Source: Cryptoclostridium sp964637365 (GTDB taxonomy: Bacteria > Bacillota > Dehalobacteriia > UBA7702). From it: 64,000 nucleotides of DNA. The position numbers and the translations under genes are program-made. The notes beneath the pieces are model-generated. The model had not been told where the DNA came from. It saw nothing but the letters and a program-made list of their open reading frames with translations, and did no database searches. Every line of letters begins with the position of its first letter. Position 1 is the first letter of the stretch. Below are positions 42,937 through 51,913 of the stretch, piece after piece. The stretch is taken from contig CAZWWH010000006.1 of NCBI GenBank assembly GCA_964637365.1, positions 22,810-86,809 of the forward strand. Reading direction: 5' to 3'.

Positions 42937-43575
42937 ATGAGCGATTTTGTAAGTGAAGTTAAATTTAATCATCATGGTCTCGTTCCCGCTGTGGCCTATG
43001 ACAACATCAGCGGCCAAGTAGTGATGCTGGCCTATATGAATGAGGAATCTCTACGGAAAACCGTGGAAACGGGCTATGCCCATTATTTCAGCCGCAGCCG
43101 TCAGGAGCTGTGGAAAAAGGGAGAAACCAGTGGTCATCTTCAAAAGGTCAAAGCCATGAAGCTGGATTGCGACGGCGATACCATCCTTTTGGAAATTGAG
43201 CAGGAGGGCGCCGCCTGCCACACTGGCAACAAAAGTTGTTTTTACCGTGAATTCAAAGATGGCCAATGGGTAGAGGCGGAAGAGAATACCTCCATTGCTC
43301 GGGGTATGGCATTGGAATACGGTATCATCAAGGAGCGGGGGGAAAATCCTGTGGAAGGCTCCTACACCAATTATCTGTTGGAAAAAGGCGTCGATAAAAT
43401 CTGCAAAAAGGTGGGCGAAGAATCTACGGAAGTGGTCATTGCCGCCAAAAACCGTTCCCATGAGGAACTGACCTATGAAACTGCTGATTTGATTTATCAC
43501 GTTTCCGTTCTTCTCTACGAACAAGGCCTCACTTGGGACGATATTGGTAAGGAAATTCTTTCCCGCCGTAAATAA
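42937..43575 (+). CDS. hisI: Bifunctional phosphoribosyl-AMP cyclohydrolase / phosphoribosyl-ATP pyrophosphatase
   Basis: The 212-residue protein is a HisI-HisE fusion. The HisI part (1-105) has YMNEESLRKTVETG, FSRSRQELWKKGETSGH split by SRSRQELWKKGETSG, and DCDGDTILLEIEQEGAACHTG (core CDGDTILL) with the metal ligands. HisE (about 120-212) has KKVGEESTEVVIAAK and the Asp/Glu pattern YETADLIYHVSVLL. It ends the his operon and is followed by a strong terminator. Confidence 0.95.
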   Translation: MSDFVSEVKFNHHGLVPAVAYDNISGQVVMLAYMNEESLRKTVETGYAHYFSRSRQELWKKGETSGHLQKVKAMKLDCDGDTILLEIEQEGAACHTGNKSCFYREFKDGQWVEAEENTSIARGMALEYGIIKERGENPVEGSYTNYLLEKGVDKICKKVGEESTEVVIAAKNRSHEELTYETADLIYHVSVLLYEQGLTWDDIGKEILSRRK

Positions 43576-43588
43576 TGTAAACGATTGC

Positions 43589-43631
43589 ATGTTACCCATA
43601 TTGGAAAATTCCAATATGGGTAACATTTTTA
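43589..43631 (+). terminator. Intrinsic terminator of the his operon
   Basis: A perfect 16-bp stem (43589-43604 with 43611-43626) with loop AAAATT is followed by a T-run. Confidence 0.9.
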
Positions 43632-43731
43632 TACAGAAATTATCTCGTGATAAATTTGGAAATTTTGGTGAATTTTTGTGAGTTTATGGAAAGTTGCGGC
43701 GTGATATTGTATAATAGGGTCGGAGGTTTCT

Positions 43732-46700
43732 ATGAGTAATTTTGTTCATCTTCACAATCACAGCGAATACAGCCTTTTGGACGGTTTTGCCCGCATTGAC
43801 CGTATGGTGAAAAAAGCCAAGGATTGCGGTATGACTGCCTGCGCCATTACGGATCATGGGGTGATGTATGGCGCTGTGGATTTCTATAAAGCCTGTCAGA
43901 AGGCAGGCATCAAAGCCATTATTGGTTGCGAGGTATATGTGGCGCCCCGTTCTCGTTTTGATAAGGATCCCGCCAAAGATAAAAAAAGCTACCATCTGGT
44001 ACTTTTGGCTAAAAATGAAATGGGCTATAAAAATCTTTGCACCATGGTATCGAAGGCATCTTCCGAAGGATTTTACTACAAGCCTAGAGTCGACAAGGAG
44101 CTGCTTCGTGAATATCACGAAGGCGTGATTGCCCTGTCGGCTTGTCTCGCTGGGGAAATTCCCCGGGCCTTTCAGGAGGACGATTACGAAAAAGCCAAAG
44201 CCATTGCCTTGGAGCATTTGGAGATTTTTGGCGAAGGCAACTATTATCTGGAAATTCAGGACCAGGGGCTTGATATTGAGCCCGCTCTGAACCGCCGCAT
44301 TGCCGCCTTGTCCAAAGAATTGAATATCCCTTTGGTGGCCACGAACGACGTTCATTTCATTGACCGTGAGGACTACCAGTATCATGATATTTTACTTTGT
44401 ATCCAGATGGGAAAAACCCTGGATGATCCCGATCGTATGCGTTTTGAGACGGATCAGTTCTATTTCAAAACCGGGGAGGAAATGGAAGAGGTATTTCGGG
44501 ATTATCCCGAGGCCATCGCCAACACTGCCGTCATTGCCGACAAATGCAATGTGGAATTTCACTTCGCGCCGCCCTATTATCTGCCGGAATTTCCTGTGCC
44601 CGAGGGCTATACAGTATTGAGCTATCTCAGAAAGCTCTGTGATGACGGCATCAAACGCCGCTATAAGGAAATCACGCCGGAAGTGAAGGAACGGCTGGAA
44701 TACGAGCTCAGCGTTATCATTAAAATGGATTTCCCCAGCTACTTCCTGATCGTTTGGGATATGATCAACTATGCCAAGGAGCATGGCATCATGGTTGGTC
44801 CCGGCCGTGGTTCTGCGGCTGGCAGCATCGTGGCCTATGCTTTGGGTATTACCGACATTGACCCTCTGCAATATGATTTGCTTTTTGAGCGTTTCCTCAA
44901 TCCCTCCCGTGTGACCATGCCAGATATTGATACGGACTTCTGCATTGAGCGCCGCGGCGAGGTGTTCCAATACCTGGCGGAACGGTACGGCCACGACCGT
45001 GTGGCGCAAATCATCACCTTCGGTACCATGAAAGCCAAGCTGGCGGTGAAGGACGTGGGCCGTGTTTTTGATATGCCTTACAAAGAAGTGGAACGTGTGG
45101 CCAAGCAGATTCCCGATGACCTGGGCATGACCATTGAAAAGGCCTTGAAGGAAAATCCAGATCTCAAGGCCATGTACGATAATGAACCGCCGGTGCGCCG
45201 TCTCATCGACAGCGCCATGAAAATCGAAGGGATGCCCCGTCATCACGGTCTCCACGCCGCAGCCTTGGTCATCGCTCCCGATACGGTTTCCAATTATCTG
45301 CCGGTTCAGAAAACCGATGACGGAGGCTTGGCGGACCTGGCTACCCAGTACGCCAAGGAAACCGTGGAGGAAATGGGCCTTCTGAAAATGGATCTTCTGG
45401 GCCTCAGAAACCTCACGGTCATTCGTGATGCCATTGCCAATATCAAAGCCACTCAAGGCTTTGATTTGGATATTTCCGCCATCCCAATGGACGATAAAAA
45501 AACCTACGATATGCTGGGCAGAGGCGAGGGCAACGGCGTGTTTCAGTTAGAAAGCGATGGGATGCAGCAGGTTATGCGCAACCTGGTACCGGAGAATATT
45601 GCGGAAATTACGGCGCTGGTCGCCCTTTACCGTCCCGGCCCCATTGAAAGCGGCATGGTCAAGGACTTTACTGAGCGAAAACACGGTCGCACTCCCATTG
45701 TTTACGATCACCCCATCTTGGAGCCGATTTTAAGAGAGACCTACGGTGTCATTCTTTATCAGGAACAGGTTATGATTATTGCCCAAAAAATGGCAGGCTT
45801 CTCTTTGGGACAGGCCGACTATCTCCGAAAAGCCATGGGGAAAAAGAAGCCCGAGGTAATCGCGGGTTTCCGCACTGACTTCGTGGAAGGCGCCGTGAAA
45901 AACGGCGTGGATGAAAAAATCGCCACGAAAATTTTTGACCTGATGGAGAAATTCGCGGGCTACGGCTTCAATAAAAGCCATTCTGTGGCTTATGCCGTGG
46001 TGTCCTATCAAACGGCGTATCTCAAGGCCAATTATCCCGCGGAATACTCTGCGGCGCTTCTTACCAGCTTAATGGATAAAACCGATAAGCTCACAGCTTA
46101 TATTGAGGAATGCCGCCGTTTGGATATGGAAATTTTGCCTCCGGATATTAACGAAAGCCGTCTGGACTTTACCGTTGTCAATGGCGGTAACATCCGTTTC
46201 GGTTTGGCGGCAGTGAAAAACGTGGGCCGCAGTCCCGCGCAAAATATTGTGGAGGAACGCGATGCCAATGGCCCTTTCACCTCTTTGCTGGACTTTTGCG
46301 AGAGAGTTACCGTTAACAGCCGTATGCTGGAGAGCTTGATTCAAGCCGGCGCTTTCGATTCTATGGATATGCACCGCGCACAGCTCATGGCGATCGTGGA
46401 CAAATGTATGTCCATGGCAGAAAGCTCCCGAAAGGATCGGGAAGCCGGCCAAATGAGTCTTTTCGATTTTGGCATGGAGGAAGAAACCGAGGAGGAGCAA
46501 TTCCCCGAAGTGCAGGGCTTGAAGCCGTTCTCCCGAGAGGAAATGCTGAAAATGGAAAAGGATATGTTGGGGCTTTTCCTTACCGGACATATCCTCGACG
46601 GCTATACCTCCTATTGGAAGGATTACCAACTGACTCACATTGAGGATTTGCCCTCTCTGGGGGATAAAAAAGAGGTTTGCATTGCCGGTATGTTGACGCA

Positions 46701-47343
46701 TTTAAAGGTCAAAAGCAATAAATCCGGTCAACGCTTTGCCATGTTTGATTTTGAGGATTTAACAGGCAAGGTACATTGCTTCGTTTTTGCCCGTGTTTTT
46801 GAACAGGTACGCAGTCATTTAGAAGAAGACTCCATTTTGGTCATGCGGGGTATGGTGAGAAACGAAGATGGCAAGGTAAATTTTAATGCCAATGATATTG
46901 CCGGGCTGAAAATGATCCAGGCTTTGGGCGTTCCCACGACTCGTGGCGGAGGCGTCAACATTTGCTCCAACGAGGATGTGGATCTTTATGATGCTGGGGG
47001 ACTCAGTTTGCCGGAATGCCCCGACACTGCCGAAGAGGAAGCTTCCCTGCCATCCAGGGAAGAAAATGAGTCTTTGGGCGTGGTATTGCCCGATGTGGAA
47101 AAAACCTTGATTAAACGCATTTATCTTAATATCGATCCCGGGGAACAGGGTAAGATGGAGGAATTGGAGGTTCGAAAAATTTTGGCCTGCCATCCCGGTC
47201 CCCATTCCGCTTTTGGTTACAACAAATCCAGCGGTATGGCGAAAAAATTCGGTCTGACTGTTTCTGGTGATGATGAGATGCTATCCCGACTGGAATCTCT
47301 ATTGGGCAAAAAAAATGTGTTTGTAAAAGTTCTTGAGAGTTGA
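43732..47343 (+). CDS. dnaE: DNA polymerase III alpha subunit, DnaE type
   Basis: The 1203-residue protein begins with a PHP domain whose metal-binding residues are intact (FVHLHNHSEYSLLDG, ITDHGVMYG). The polymerase core has GPGRGSAAGSIVAYALGIT (core GPGRGSAAGS) and the catalytic PDIDTDFC, then the fingers, helix-hairpin-helix (AGYGFNKSHSVAYA) and a C-terminal OB-fold. It is the DnaE replicase or error-prone partner alongside PolC in Bacillota. GGAGG precedes the ATG; a TATAAT lies at 43710-43715 without a clear -35. coaD follows nine bases after it. Confidence 0.96.
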   Translation: MSNFVHLHNHSEYSLLDGFARIDRMVKKAKDCGMTACAITDHGVMYGAVDFYKACQKAGIKAIIGCEVYVAPRSRFDKDPAKDKKSYHLVLLAKNEMGYKNLCTMVSKASSEGFYYKPRVDKELLREYHEGVIALSACLAGEIPRAFQEDDYEKAKAIALEHLEIFGEGNYYLEIQDQGLDIEPALNRRIAALSKELNIPLVATNDVHFIDREDYQYHDILLCIQMGKTLDDPDRMRFETDQFYFKTGEEMEEVFRDYPEAIANTAVIADKCNVEFHFAPPYYLPEFPVPEGYTVLSYLRKLCDDGIKRRYKEITPEVKERLEYELSVIIKMDFPSYFLIVWDMINYAKEHGIMVGPGRGSAAGSIVAYALGITDIDPLQYDLLFERFLNPSRVTMPDIDTDFCIERRGEVFQYLAERYGHDRVAQIITFGTMKAKLAVKDVGRVFDMPYKEVERVAKQIPDDLGMTIEKALKENPDLKAMYDNEPPVRRLIDSAMKIEGMPRHHGLHAAALVIAPDTVSNYLPVQKTDDGGLADLATQYAKETVEEMGLLKMDLLGLRNLTVIRDAIANIKATQGFDLDISAIPMDDKKTYDMLGRGEGNGVFQLESDGMQQVMRNLVPENIAEITALVALYRPGPIESGMVKDFTERKHGRTPIVYDHPILEPILRETYGVILYQEQVMIIAQKMAGFSLGQADYLRKAMGKKKPEVIAGFRTDFVEGAVKNGVDEKIATKIFDLMEKFAGYGFNKSHSVAYAVVSYQTAYLKANYPAEYSAALLTSLMDKTDKLTAYIEECRRLDMEILPPDINESRLDFTVVNGGNIRFGLAAVKNVGRSPAQNIVEERDANGPFTSLLDFCERVTVNSRMLESLIQAGAFDSMDMHRAQLMAIVDKCMSMAESSRKDREAGQMSLFDFGMEEETEEEQFPEVQGLKPFSREEMLKMEKDMLGLFLTGHILDGYTSYWKDYQLTHIEDLPSLGDKKEVCIAGMLTHLKVKSNKSGQRFAMFDFEDLTGKVHCFVFARVFEQVRSHLEEDSILVMRGMVRNEDGKVNFNANDIAGLKMIQALGVPTTRGGGVNICSNEDVDLYDAGGLSLPECPDTAEEEASLPSREENESLGVVLPDVEKTLIKRIYLNIDPGEQGKMEELEVRKILACHPGPHSAFGYNKSSGMAKKFGLTVSGDDEMLSRLESLLGKKNVFVKVLES

Positions 47344-47352
47344 GGAGTAACA

Positions 47353-47847
47353 ATGTGTATTTGTATTTGTCCCGGTACCTTTGATCCTGTAACCAATGGA
47401 CATCTCGATGTTATCCAACGGGCATCAAAGCTTTTTGATAAGGTCATCATCGGCATTGCCAAAGATAATTATAAGAATGTTCTGTTTTCGACGGAAGAGC
47501 GTTTGGAAATTATGGAACAGGTTACGTCTTCTTTGGAAAATGTTGAGGTAGAGGTGTTCAGCGGTCTTCTGATGGACTTTTGCAGGGAAAAGAACGCCAA
47601 AGCTGTGGTGCGTGGACTTCGCGCCATCTCGGACTTTGAATATGAGATGCAGATCGGTCTTATGAATAAAAAACTTAATCCTGAAGTGGAGACGGTGTTT
47701 CTCATGACCAGTCAGGCCAATTCCTTTATCAGCTCCAGCATGATTAAAAACGTGGCCCAGTTTGGTGGCGATATCTCGGGACTGGTTCCAGATTTTGTAG
47801 AGCAAAAAATTAAGGCCAAATACGCAGATCAAAAAGAAAATAAATAA
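47353..47847 (+). CDS. coaD: Phosphopantetheine adenylyltransferase
   Basis: The 164-residue protein has the nucleotidyltransferase motif PGTFDPVTNGHLDVIQRA, VRGLRAISDFEYEMQ and the ISSSMIKNVA motif. It catalyses the penultimate step of coenzyme A synthesis. GAGGAGT precedes the ATG at 47353. It directly follows dnaE, whereas in many Bacillota it is near rsmD or recG; no terminator separates the two genes. Confidence 0.95.
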   Translation: MCICICPGTFDPVTNGHLDVIQRASKLFDKVIIGIAKDNYKNVLFSTEERLEIMEQVTSSLENVEVEVFSGLLMDFCREKNAKAVVRGLRAISDFEYEMQIGLMNKKLNPEVETVFLMTSQANSFISSSMIKNVAQFGGDISGLVPDFVEQKIKAKYADQKENK

Positions 47848-47929
47848 ATTTATTTTTGTAACGAAAATGATTATTTTGATTGAAGCAAAATGATATATCG
47901 TAAATTTAGACATGATTTCAAAAGACTCA

Positions 47930-48033
47930 GAGGCTGTTGAGAAAGGTTTATAGAAAGAGACTGTTTTGAATGAAGCTTGCGGCATGTCCAATGGCACATA
48001 TTCGATACGAGTTAGCCTTTCTCCACAGTCTTT
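47930..48033. mobile_element. MITE-like element or long-stem structured RNA between coaD and pyk
   Basis: CTGTTGAGAAAGG (47934-47946) and CCTTTCTCCACAG (48016-48028) are inverted repeats with 12 of 13 matches, bracketing about 70 bases without a reading frame. GGCTGTTGAGAAA-type ends resemble the termini of IS1182/IS5-like elements, so a short non-autonomous element is plausible. The alternative is a structured transcript ahead of pyk. I cannot confirm a target-site duplication. Confidence 0.35.
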
Positions 48034-48093
48034 GTGGCTTTTCTAAAACGTAGGGTCTATCCTCTCAAAATTGAGAGAAGAAAGTGTGGTATT

Positions 48094-49497
48094 ATGAAAA
48101 CAAAAATTGTCGCTACCATTGGGCCGTCTTCCGATAATGAAGCAGTACTGATGGAAATGATGCGGGCGGGACTCAATGTGGCACGTTTGAATTTTTCACA
48201 TGGCAGTCATGCCGAACATCAAGAAAGAATTCGTAAAATCCGCGCCGCGGCTCAGGTTACCGTTAAAAACGTGGCCATTATGCTGGATACCAAAGGACCG
48301 GAGATTCGTGTGAAGGAAATTCCGCAGCCTATTGAAATCCTTGTGGGGGGAACCTACCGTTTTACCGCTTCAGAGTGTGAAGCTGTTGATGTAATTCCTA
48401 TTACCTATAAAAATATCGCTCGAGATGTTTCCGTGGGCAGCCGTATCTTAGTGGATGACGGCAATCTTTCCTTTATGGTGATATCTCTCGAAGGAGATGA
48501 CGTTTTCTGCCGTGCCGAGAACAGCGGCATCGTCAAATCCCGTAAGGGAATCAATATCCCGGAACAAGAGGTAGGACTTCCCGCCATTACGGAAAAGGAT
48601 AAAGAGGATATTATCTTCGGTATTCAGCAGCGAGTGGATTTTATTGCCGCTTCTTTCGTGCGCAATGCCGACCATGTACGGGAAATCAAAGCCTTTTTGC
48701 AAGAGCGGCAGACGGATATTCCCGTCATTGCCAAAATCGAGAGTCGCTCCGGTATTGACCATTTAGAGGAAATTTTACAGGTAGCCGATGGCATTATGGT
48801 GGCCCGTGGCGATTTAGGGGTAGAAATTCCCTTGGCGGAAGTACCTCTGATGCAGAAAAAGATGATTCGCCTCTGCAATTATTACGGAAAGCCTGTGATT
48901 ACCGCTACCCAGATGTTGGAATCTATGACGCAAAATCCCCGCCCTACCAGGGCTGAAGTCAACGACGTTGCCAACGCTATTTGGGACGGAACCGATGCTG
49001 TAATGTTATCGGGAGAATCCGCTGCCGGGAAATTCCCCATAGCGGCAGTTCGTACCATGGCGGAAATTGCTGCTATTGTGGAAAACACCTTGGATACCAA
49101 GGAGTTCCTTCGTATTGACGACGTTGATGATGATGTAACGGAAGCCATTGGGCGTTCGGCCGTGCAGATGGCCTCCTCTTTGGGTGCTAAAGCCATCGTA
49201 ATTCCCACCAACAGCGGTGAGACCGCACGGCTTGTGGCCAGGTTCCGTCCCGGCGTTCCTATGATCGCCACCTCCCCTCATCAAGAGATTTGCCGCCGTC
49301 TTGCATTGACATGGGGAATTGACTGTTTTTATCAGCCCGAAGCAGCGGGCACCGATGAAACAGTGCGGGGCGCCATGGCGATTGCCAAAGAAAAAGGCTA
49401 TGTCCAAGGTGGTGATTTGGTGATGATTACTGCCGGCTCTCCTTTGGGATATGCACGTAGTACCAATTTGTTGCTGGCCGCTGCTGTGGAAGAGTAA
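48094..49497 (+). CDS. pyk: Pyruvate kinase
   Basis: The 467-residue protein has KIVATIGPSSDNEAVLMEMM (core TIGPSSDNEA), LNFSHGSHAEH, MLDTKGPEIR, the catalytic IAKIESRSGIDHLEEIL and MVARGDLGVEIP, and MLSGESAAGKFP. It lacks the extra C-terminal PEP-utiliser domain found on Bacillus-type enzymes, so it is the standard length. The ATG at 48094 has only a weak site (AAGTGTGG). A small inverted repeat, CTCTCAA-AA-TTGAGAG (48062-48077), lies just upstream. Confidence 0.95.
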   Translation: MKTKIVATIGPSSDNEAVLMEMMRAGLNVARLNFSHGSHAEHQERIRKIRAAAQVTVKNVAIMLDTKGPEIRVKEIPQPIEILVGGTYRFTASECEAVDVIPITYKNIARDVSVGSRILVDDGNLSFMVISLEGDDVFCRAENSGIVKSRKGINIPEQEVGLPAITEKDKEDIIFGIQQRVDFIAASFVRNADHVREIKAFLQERQTDIPVIAKIESRSGIDHLEEILQVADGIMVARGDLGVEIPLAEVPLMQKKMIRLCNYYGKPVITATQMLESMTQNPRPTRAEVNDVANAIWDGTDAVMLSGESAAGKFPIAAVRTMAEIAAIVENTLDTKEFLRIDDVDDDVTEAIGRSAVQMASSLGAKAIVIPTNSGETARLVARFRPGVPMIATSPHQEICRRLALTWGIDCFYQPEAAGTDETVRGAMAIAKEKGYVQGGDLVMITAGSPLGYARSTNLLLAAAVEE

Positions 49498-49622
49498 TGA
49501 TATTTTTATCCTGTTCCGTTTTTTCAAAAAGAAAAGTAAAGAATGATTATATATGTATAAAAGAACGAGAAAGTGCGTATAATGTGGATAACAAAAAACG
49601 GAAAAGGAGGTCGTTTCGGGAT

Positions 49623-49973
49623 ATGGATGAAGCCGATAAAGAATACTTTACACTCAAAGATGTGGCCAGTCGTTGCGGGACCAGTTATGGAATTGTGAAG
49701 CGCGATATTGACAAAGGCGTTTTACCTGCCTATCGTGTGGGCAGAAAGTATTTCATCGCCAAAGACGAAATGAGCGAATATGTCGCCAAGGCGGCGGAAA
49801 AATGGGGTATCGAAGGTTATTCCATTCAGGACATCATGGGGCGTATCCCTTTGAGCTATGCTTTTGTCATGGACCTAATTAAATCGGGAAAATTGCCAGC
49901 CGTGAAAGTGGGAAGACAATACATTGTTCCCAAAGGCGAATTTGAAAAATTTATGGAAGACAAAAAAATGTGA
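49623..49973 (+). CDS. Small DNA-binding protein with two excisionase-type HTH domains
   Basis: The 116-residue protein contains two similar winged-HTH units of the excisionase/HTH_17 type: YFTLKDVASRCGTSYGIVKR with VGRKYFIAKDEM (about 10-58), and YSIQDIMGRIPLSYAFVMDL with VGRQYIVPKGEF (about 66-113). Two such domains in tandem without any other part are less common than one. The start is set at 49623, after AAAGGAGGT with a 12-base gap. No phage or transposon genes are nearby, so a role in excision is unlikely; a transcription regulator is the better guess. Ends in a terminator. Confidence 0.7.
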   Translation: MDEADKEYFTLKDVASRCGTSYGIVKRDIDKGVLPAYRVGRKYFIAKDEMSEYVAKAAEKWGIEGYSIQDIMGRIPLSYAFVMDLIKSGKLPAVKVGRQYIVPKGEFEKFMEDKKM

Positions 49974-49976
49974 GAA

Positions 49977-50004
49977 ATTCCCCCTTTGCGGGGGGATTTT
50001 TTTT
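49977..50004 (+). terminator. Intrinsic terminator after the tandem-HTH gene
   Basis: CCCCC (49980-49984) pairs with GGGGG (49991-49995) with flanking A/T pairs, followed by eight T. Confidence 0.8.
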
Positions 50005-50094
50005 GCGAACGTCGAATATTATAAAAGAAATCGGTAAAGTATGCCCAGCGTCCAGCTATTTGCATAGCAATTTGATGAAATGAGGAAATTAGCA

Positions 50095-50943
50095 ATGGAG
50101 CATTGTTGGAGAGGAAAACCTGTCGCTGATAGTATTTTGAAAACCGCTGCAAATAACTCCGAAGCCTTGCGGCGCCGGGGCATTACCCCAAAACTGGGCA
50201 TTGTTCGTGTCGGTGCCCGCAGCGATGATCTTCTATACGAAAAAGGCATTGCACGAGCCTGTAAAAAAGGCGGCGTCGCCATGAAAGTGTTCCCTTTTGC
50301 TGATAACATCTCGGAAGAGGGCTTCTGCAATGAACTTTCCAAAATCGTGACAATGGATGATCTCCAGGGAATCCTGGTTTTTTTCCCGCTGCCCCGCCAT
50401 ATTTCCGAAGCCAGAGTACGGGAGATGATTCCCACAGAAAAGGATATTGACTGTCTTTCCCCCCAAAGCGCATGCGGTGTTTACTGCGGCAGTGATAACG
50501 CTTTCCCGCCCTGCACGCCTCAGGCTGTTATGGAGATGCTCCATTATTACGGTGTTTCTCTTGAAGGCAAGGACGTCACTATCATTGGTCGTTCTTTGGT
50601 GGTGGGAAAACCTTTGTCAATGCTGTTGTTGAAGGAAAATGCCACCATTACTCTTTGTCACTCCCGTACGAAAGATCTGCGAAAAAAAACCGGAGAAAGC
50701 CAGATCCTTGTGGCTGCTTTGGGAAAACCGCGTTTTGTGAACCGTGATTTTGTGTCGCCAGGACAAATCGTCATTGATGTGGGGATACATGAAGTCGATG
50801 GTATTTACTGTGGTGATGTGGATTATGATTCCGTGGAGCCTTTGGCGGCGGCTATTAGTCCCGCTCCCGGCGGCGTTGGTAGTATTACTTCCGCCGTTTT
50901 GGTGAAACATACCATCGACGCCTGTATGAAGAAAGAAGCGTGA
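50095..50943 (+). CDS. folD: Methylenetetrahydrofolate dehydrogenase/cyclohydrolase, divergent FolD
   Basis: The 282-residue protein is clearly FolD by its Rossmann part (VTIIGRSLVVGKPLSMLLL core IIGRSLVVGKP, VIDVGIHEVDG, PGGVGSITSAVLVKHT). In the folate-binding half, the usual GDxPASxxYVxxKxK region reads GARSDDLLYEKGIARAC: the Tyr is kept, the catalytic Lys four residues later is Ile, and the Gln of QLPLP is Phe (FFPLP). The Asp of DVDG survives (DIDC). This matches a clostridial sub-family, so dehydrogenase activity is likely but cyclohydrolase activity is open. The ATG at 50095 has GAGG nine bases upstream; 50080 has none. Confidence 0.88.
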   Translation: MEHCWRGKPVADSILKTAANNSEALRRRGITPKLGIVRVGARSDDLLYEKGIARACKKGGVAMKVFPFADNISEEGFCNELSKIVTMDDLQGILVFFPLPRHISEARVREMIPTEKDIDCLSPQSACGVYCGSDNAFPPCTPQAVMEMLHYYGVSLEGKDVTIIGRSLVVGKPLSMLLLKENATITLCHSRTKDLRKKTGESQILVAALGKPRFVNRDFVSPGQIVIDVGIHEVDGIYCGDVDYDSVEPLAAAISPAPGGVGSITSAVLVKHTIDACMKKEA

Positions 50944-50947
50944 CAGA

Positions 50948-51397
50948 TTGGAGAAACGATATAAATTGGTGCGGCATTGTGACAAAACGGGCCGAAACGA
51001 ATCCCCCGTTACTGAACTTACTGAAGAAGAGCTAAACGCTCTGATTGAAGCGAATGTCGCCGAACGCCTGGAAAAACAGCAGAAGCAAAAGGAGCGGGAG
51101 CATCAGGAGGTTGTGTCGGAACGTCAGTGGTGGGCCATTGAAAAAGTGGCAGCTTATTTAGAGCATTCCCGACTCAATGAATATGTGGCCCTGATTGAGC
51201 GCCCCAGTCATTGGATTCGCATCAATGTCATCGGCGGCATTGCCCGCGGTATTGGAATGGCCATTGGCTTTTCACTGTTGGGCGCAGGGGTTTTCCTTGT
51301 TTTACAAGAAATTGTTATGTGGAATCTACCGGGCATCAGTGATTTTATTGCGCAGATCCTTGACTTGGTAGAAAACAGCAGGGCTTTGAAACCATAA
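50948..51397 (+). CDS. DUF5665 family membrane protein, TTG start
   Basis: The 149-residue protein has a charged N-terminal half with a helical, likely coiled-coil stretch (TEELNALIEANVAERLEKQQ core EEELNALIEANVAERLEKQ) and a C-terminal part with SRLNEYVALIERPSHWIRIN, GIARGIGMAIGFSLLGAGVF and a helix ending NLPGISDFIAQIL, the DUF5665 pattern. Function unknown. Only a TTG at 50948 fits, four bases after the folD stop, with a poor ribosome-binding site, so translation is probably coupled to folD. Confidence 0.7.
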   Translation: MEKRYKLVRHCDKTGRNESPVTELTEEELNALIEANVAERLEKQQKQKEREHQEVVSERQWWAIEKVAAYLEHSRLNEYVALIERPSHWIRINVIGGIARGIGMAIGFSLLGAGVFLVLQEIVMWNLPGISDFIAQILDLVENSRALKP

Positions 51398-51424
51398 TAC
51401 ATAATTGAATGAAGGAACGAGACA

Positions 51425-51901
51425 ATGCAATATTTTATCATTATTCTTGCCCTGGTGGCCCTGGATCAGCTAACCAAATATGTAATTTTAACTACAATGG
51501 CTTTGGGGCAGAGCATCCCTCTGGTGGGAATCTTGAAATTGACCTATATTCAAAATACTGGGGCGGCGTTCAGCCTTTTTCATAATGCCTCCTGGTTCTT
51601 TACGGTGGTTTCCGTCATCACTGTCATTCTCATCGTACTGGCGCTGATTTTTTGGAACAAGCCAATTTTGCGGAATTATCATTTGGCGTTATCCATTGTC
51701 ATCGGTGGAGCGGTAGGAAATCTGATTGACCGCGTGTTCCGCGGGTTTGTGGTGGATTTCATTGATTTCACCTATTTCCCTGTTTTTAATATAGCGGATA
51801 TTGCCGTTTGCGTTGGCGTAGCGCTCCTGGCCCTCCAAATTTTCAAAGAAGGGGATTCCGATTCTCCGAAAGAGGCCGCCAAGAATCACCATAAAGTATA
51901 A
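51425..51901 (+). CDS. lspA: Lipoprotein signal peptidase
   Basis: The 158-residue protein has four membrane helices and the two catalytic-Asp motifs, GNLIDRVFRGFVVDFIDF and FNIADIAVCVGV, plus IQNTGAAFSLF. It removes signal peptides from prolipoproteins such as the DUF3048 protein at 14609. AAGGAACGAGACA precedes the ATG. lspA-rluD adjacency is conserved in the phylum. Confidence 0.95.
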   Translation: MQYFIIILALVALDQLTKYVILTTMALGQSIPLVGILKLTYIQNTGAAFSLFHNASWFFTVVSVITVILIVLALIFWNKPILRNYHLALSIVIGGAVGNLIDRVFRGFVVDFIDFTYFPVFNIADIAVCVGVALLALQIFKEGDSDSPKEAAKNHHKV

Positions 51902-51913
51902 GGAATCAAGACC

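Noticed and set aside
44392..45456. 354-codon open frame on the minus strand inside dnaE
   Set aside because: It lies fully opposite dnaE, has no ribosome-binding site, and its translation (rich in His, Ile, Phe) shows no known motif; it is a shadow of codon bias.
48062..48077. Perfect operator before pyk
   Set aside because: The CTCTCAA/TTGAGAG repeat is short with a two-base centre and no repeat elsewhere in the window; noted but too weak for its own feature.
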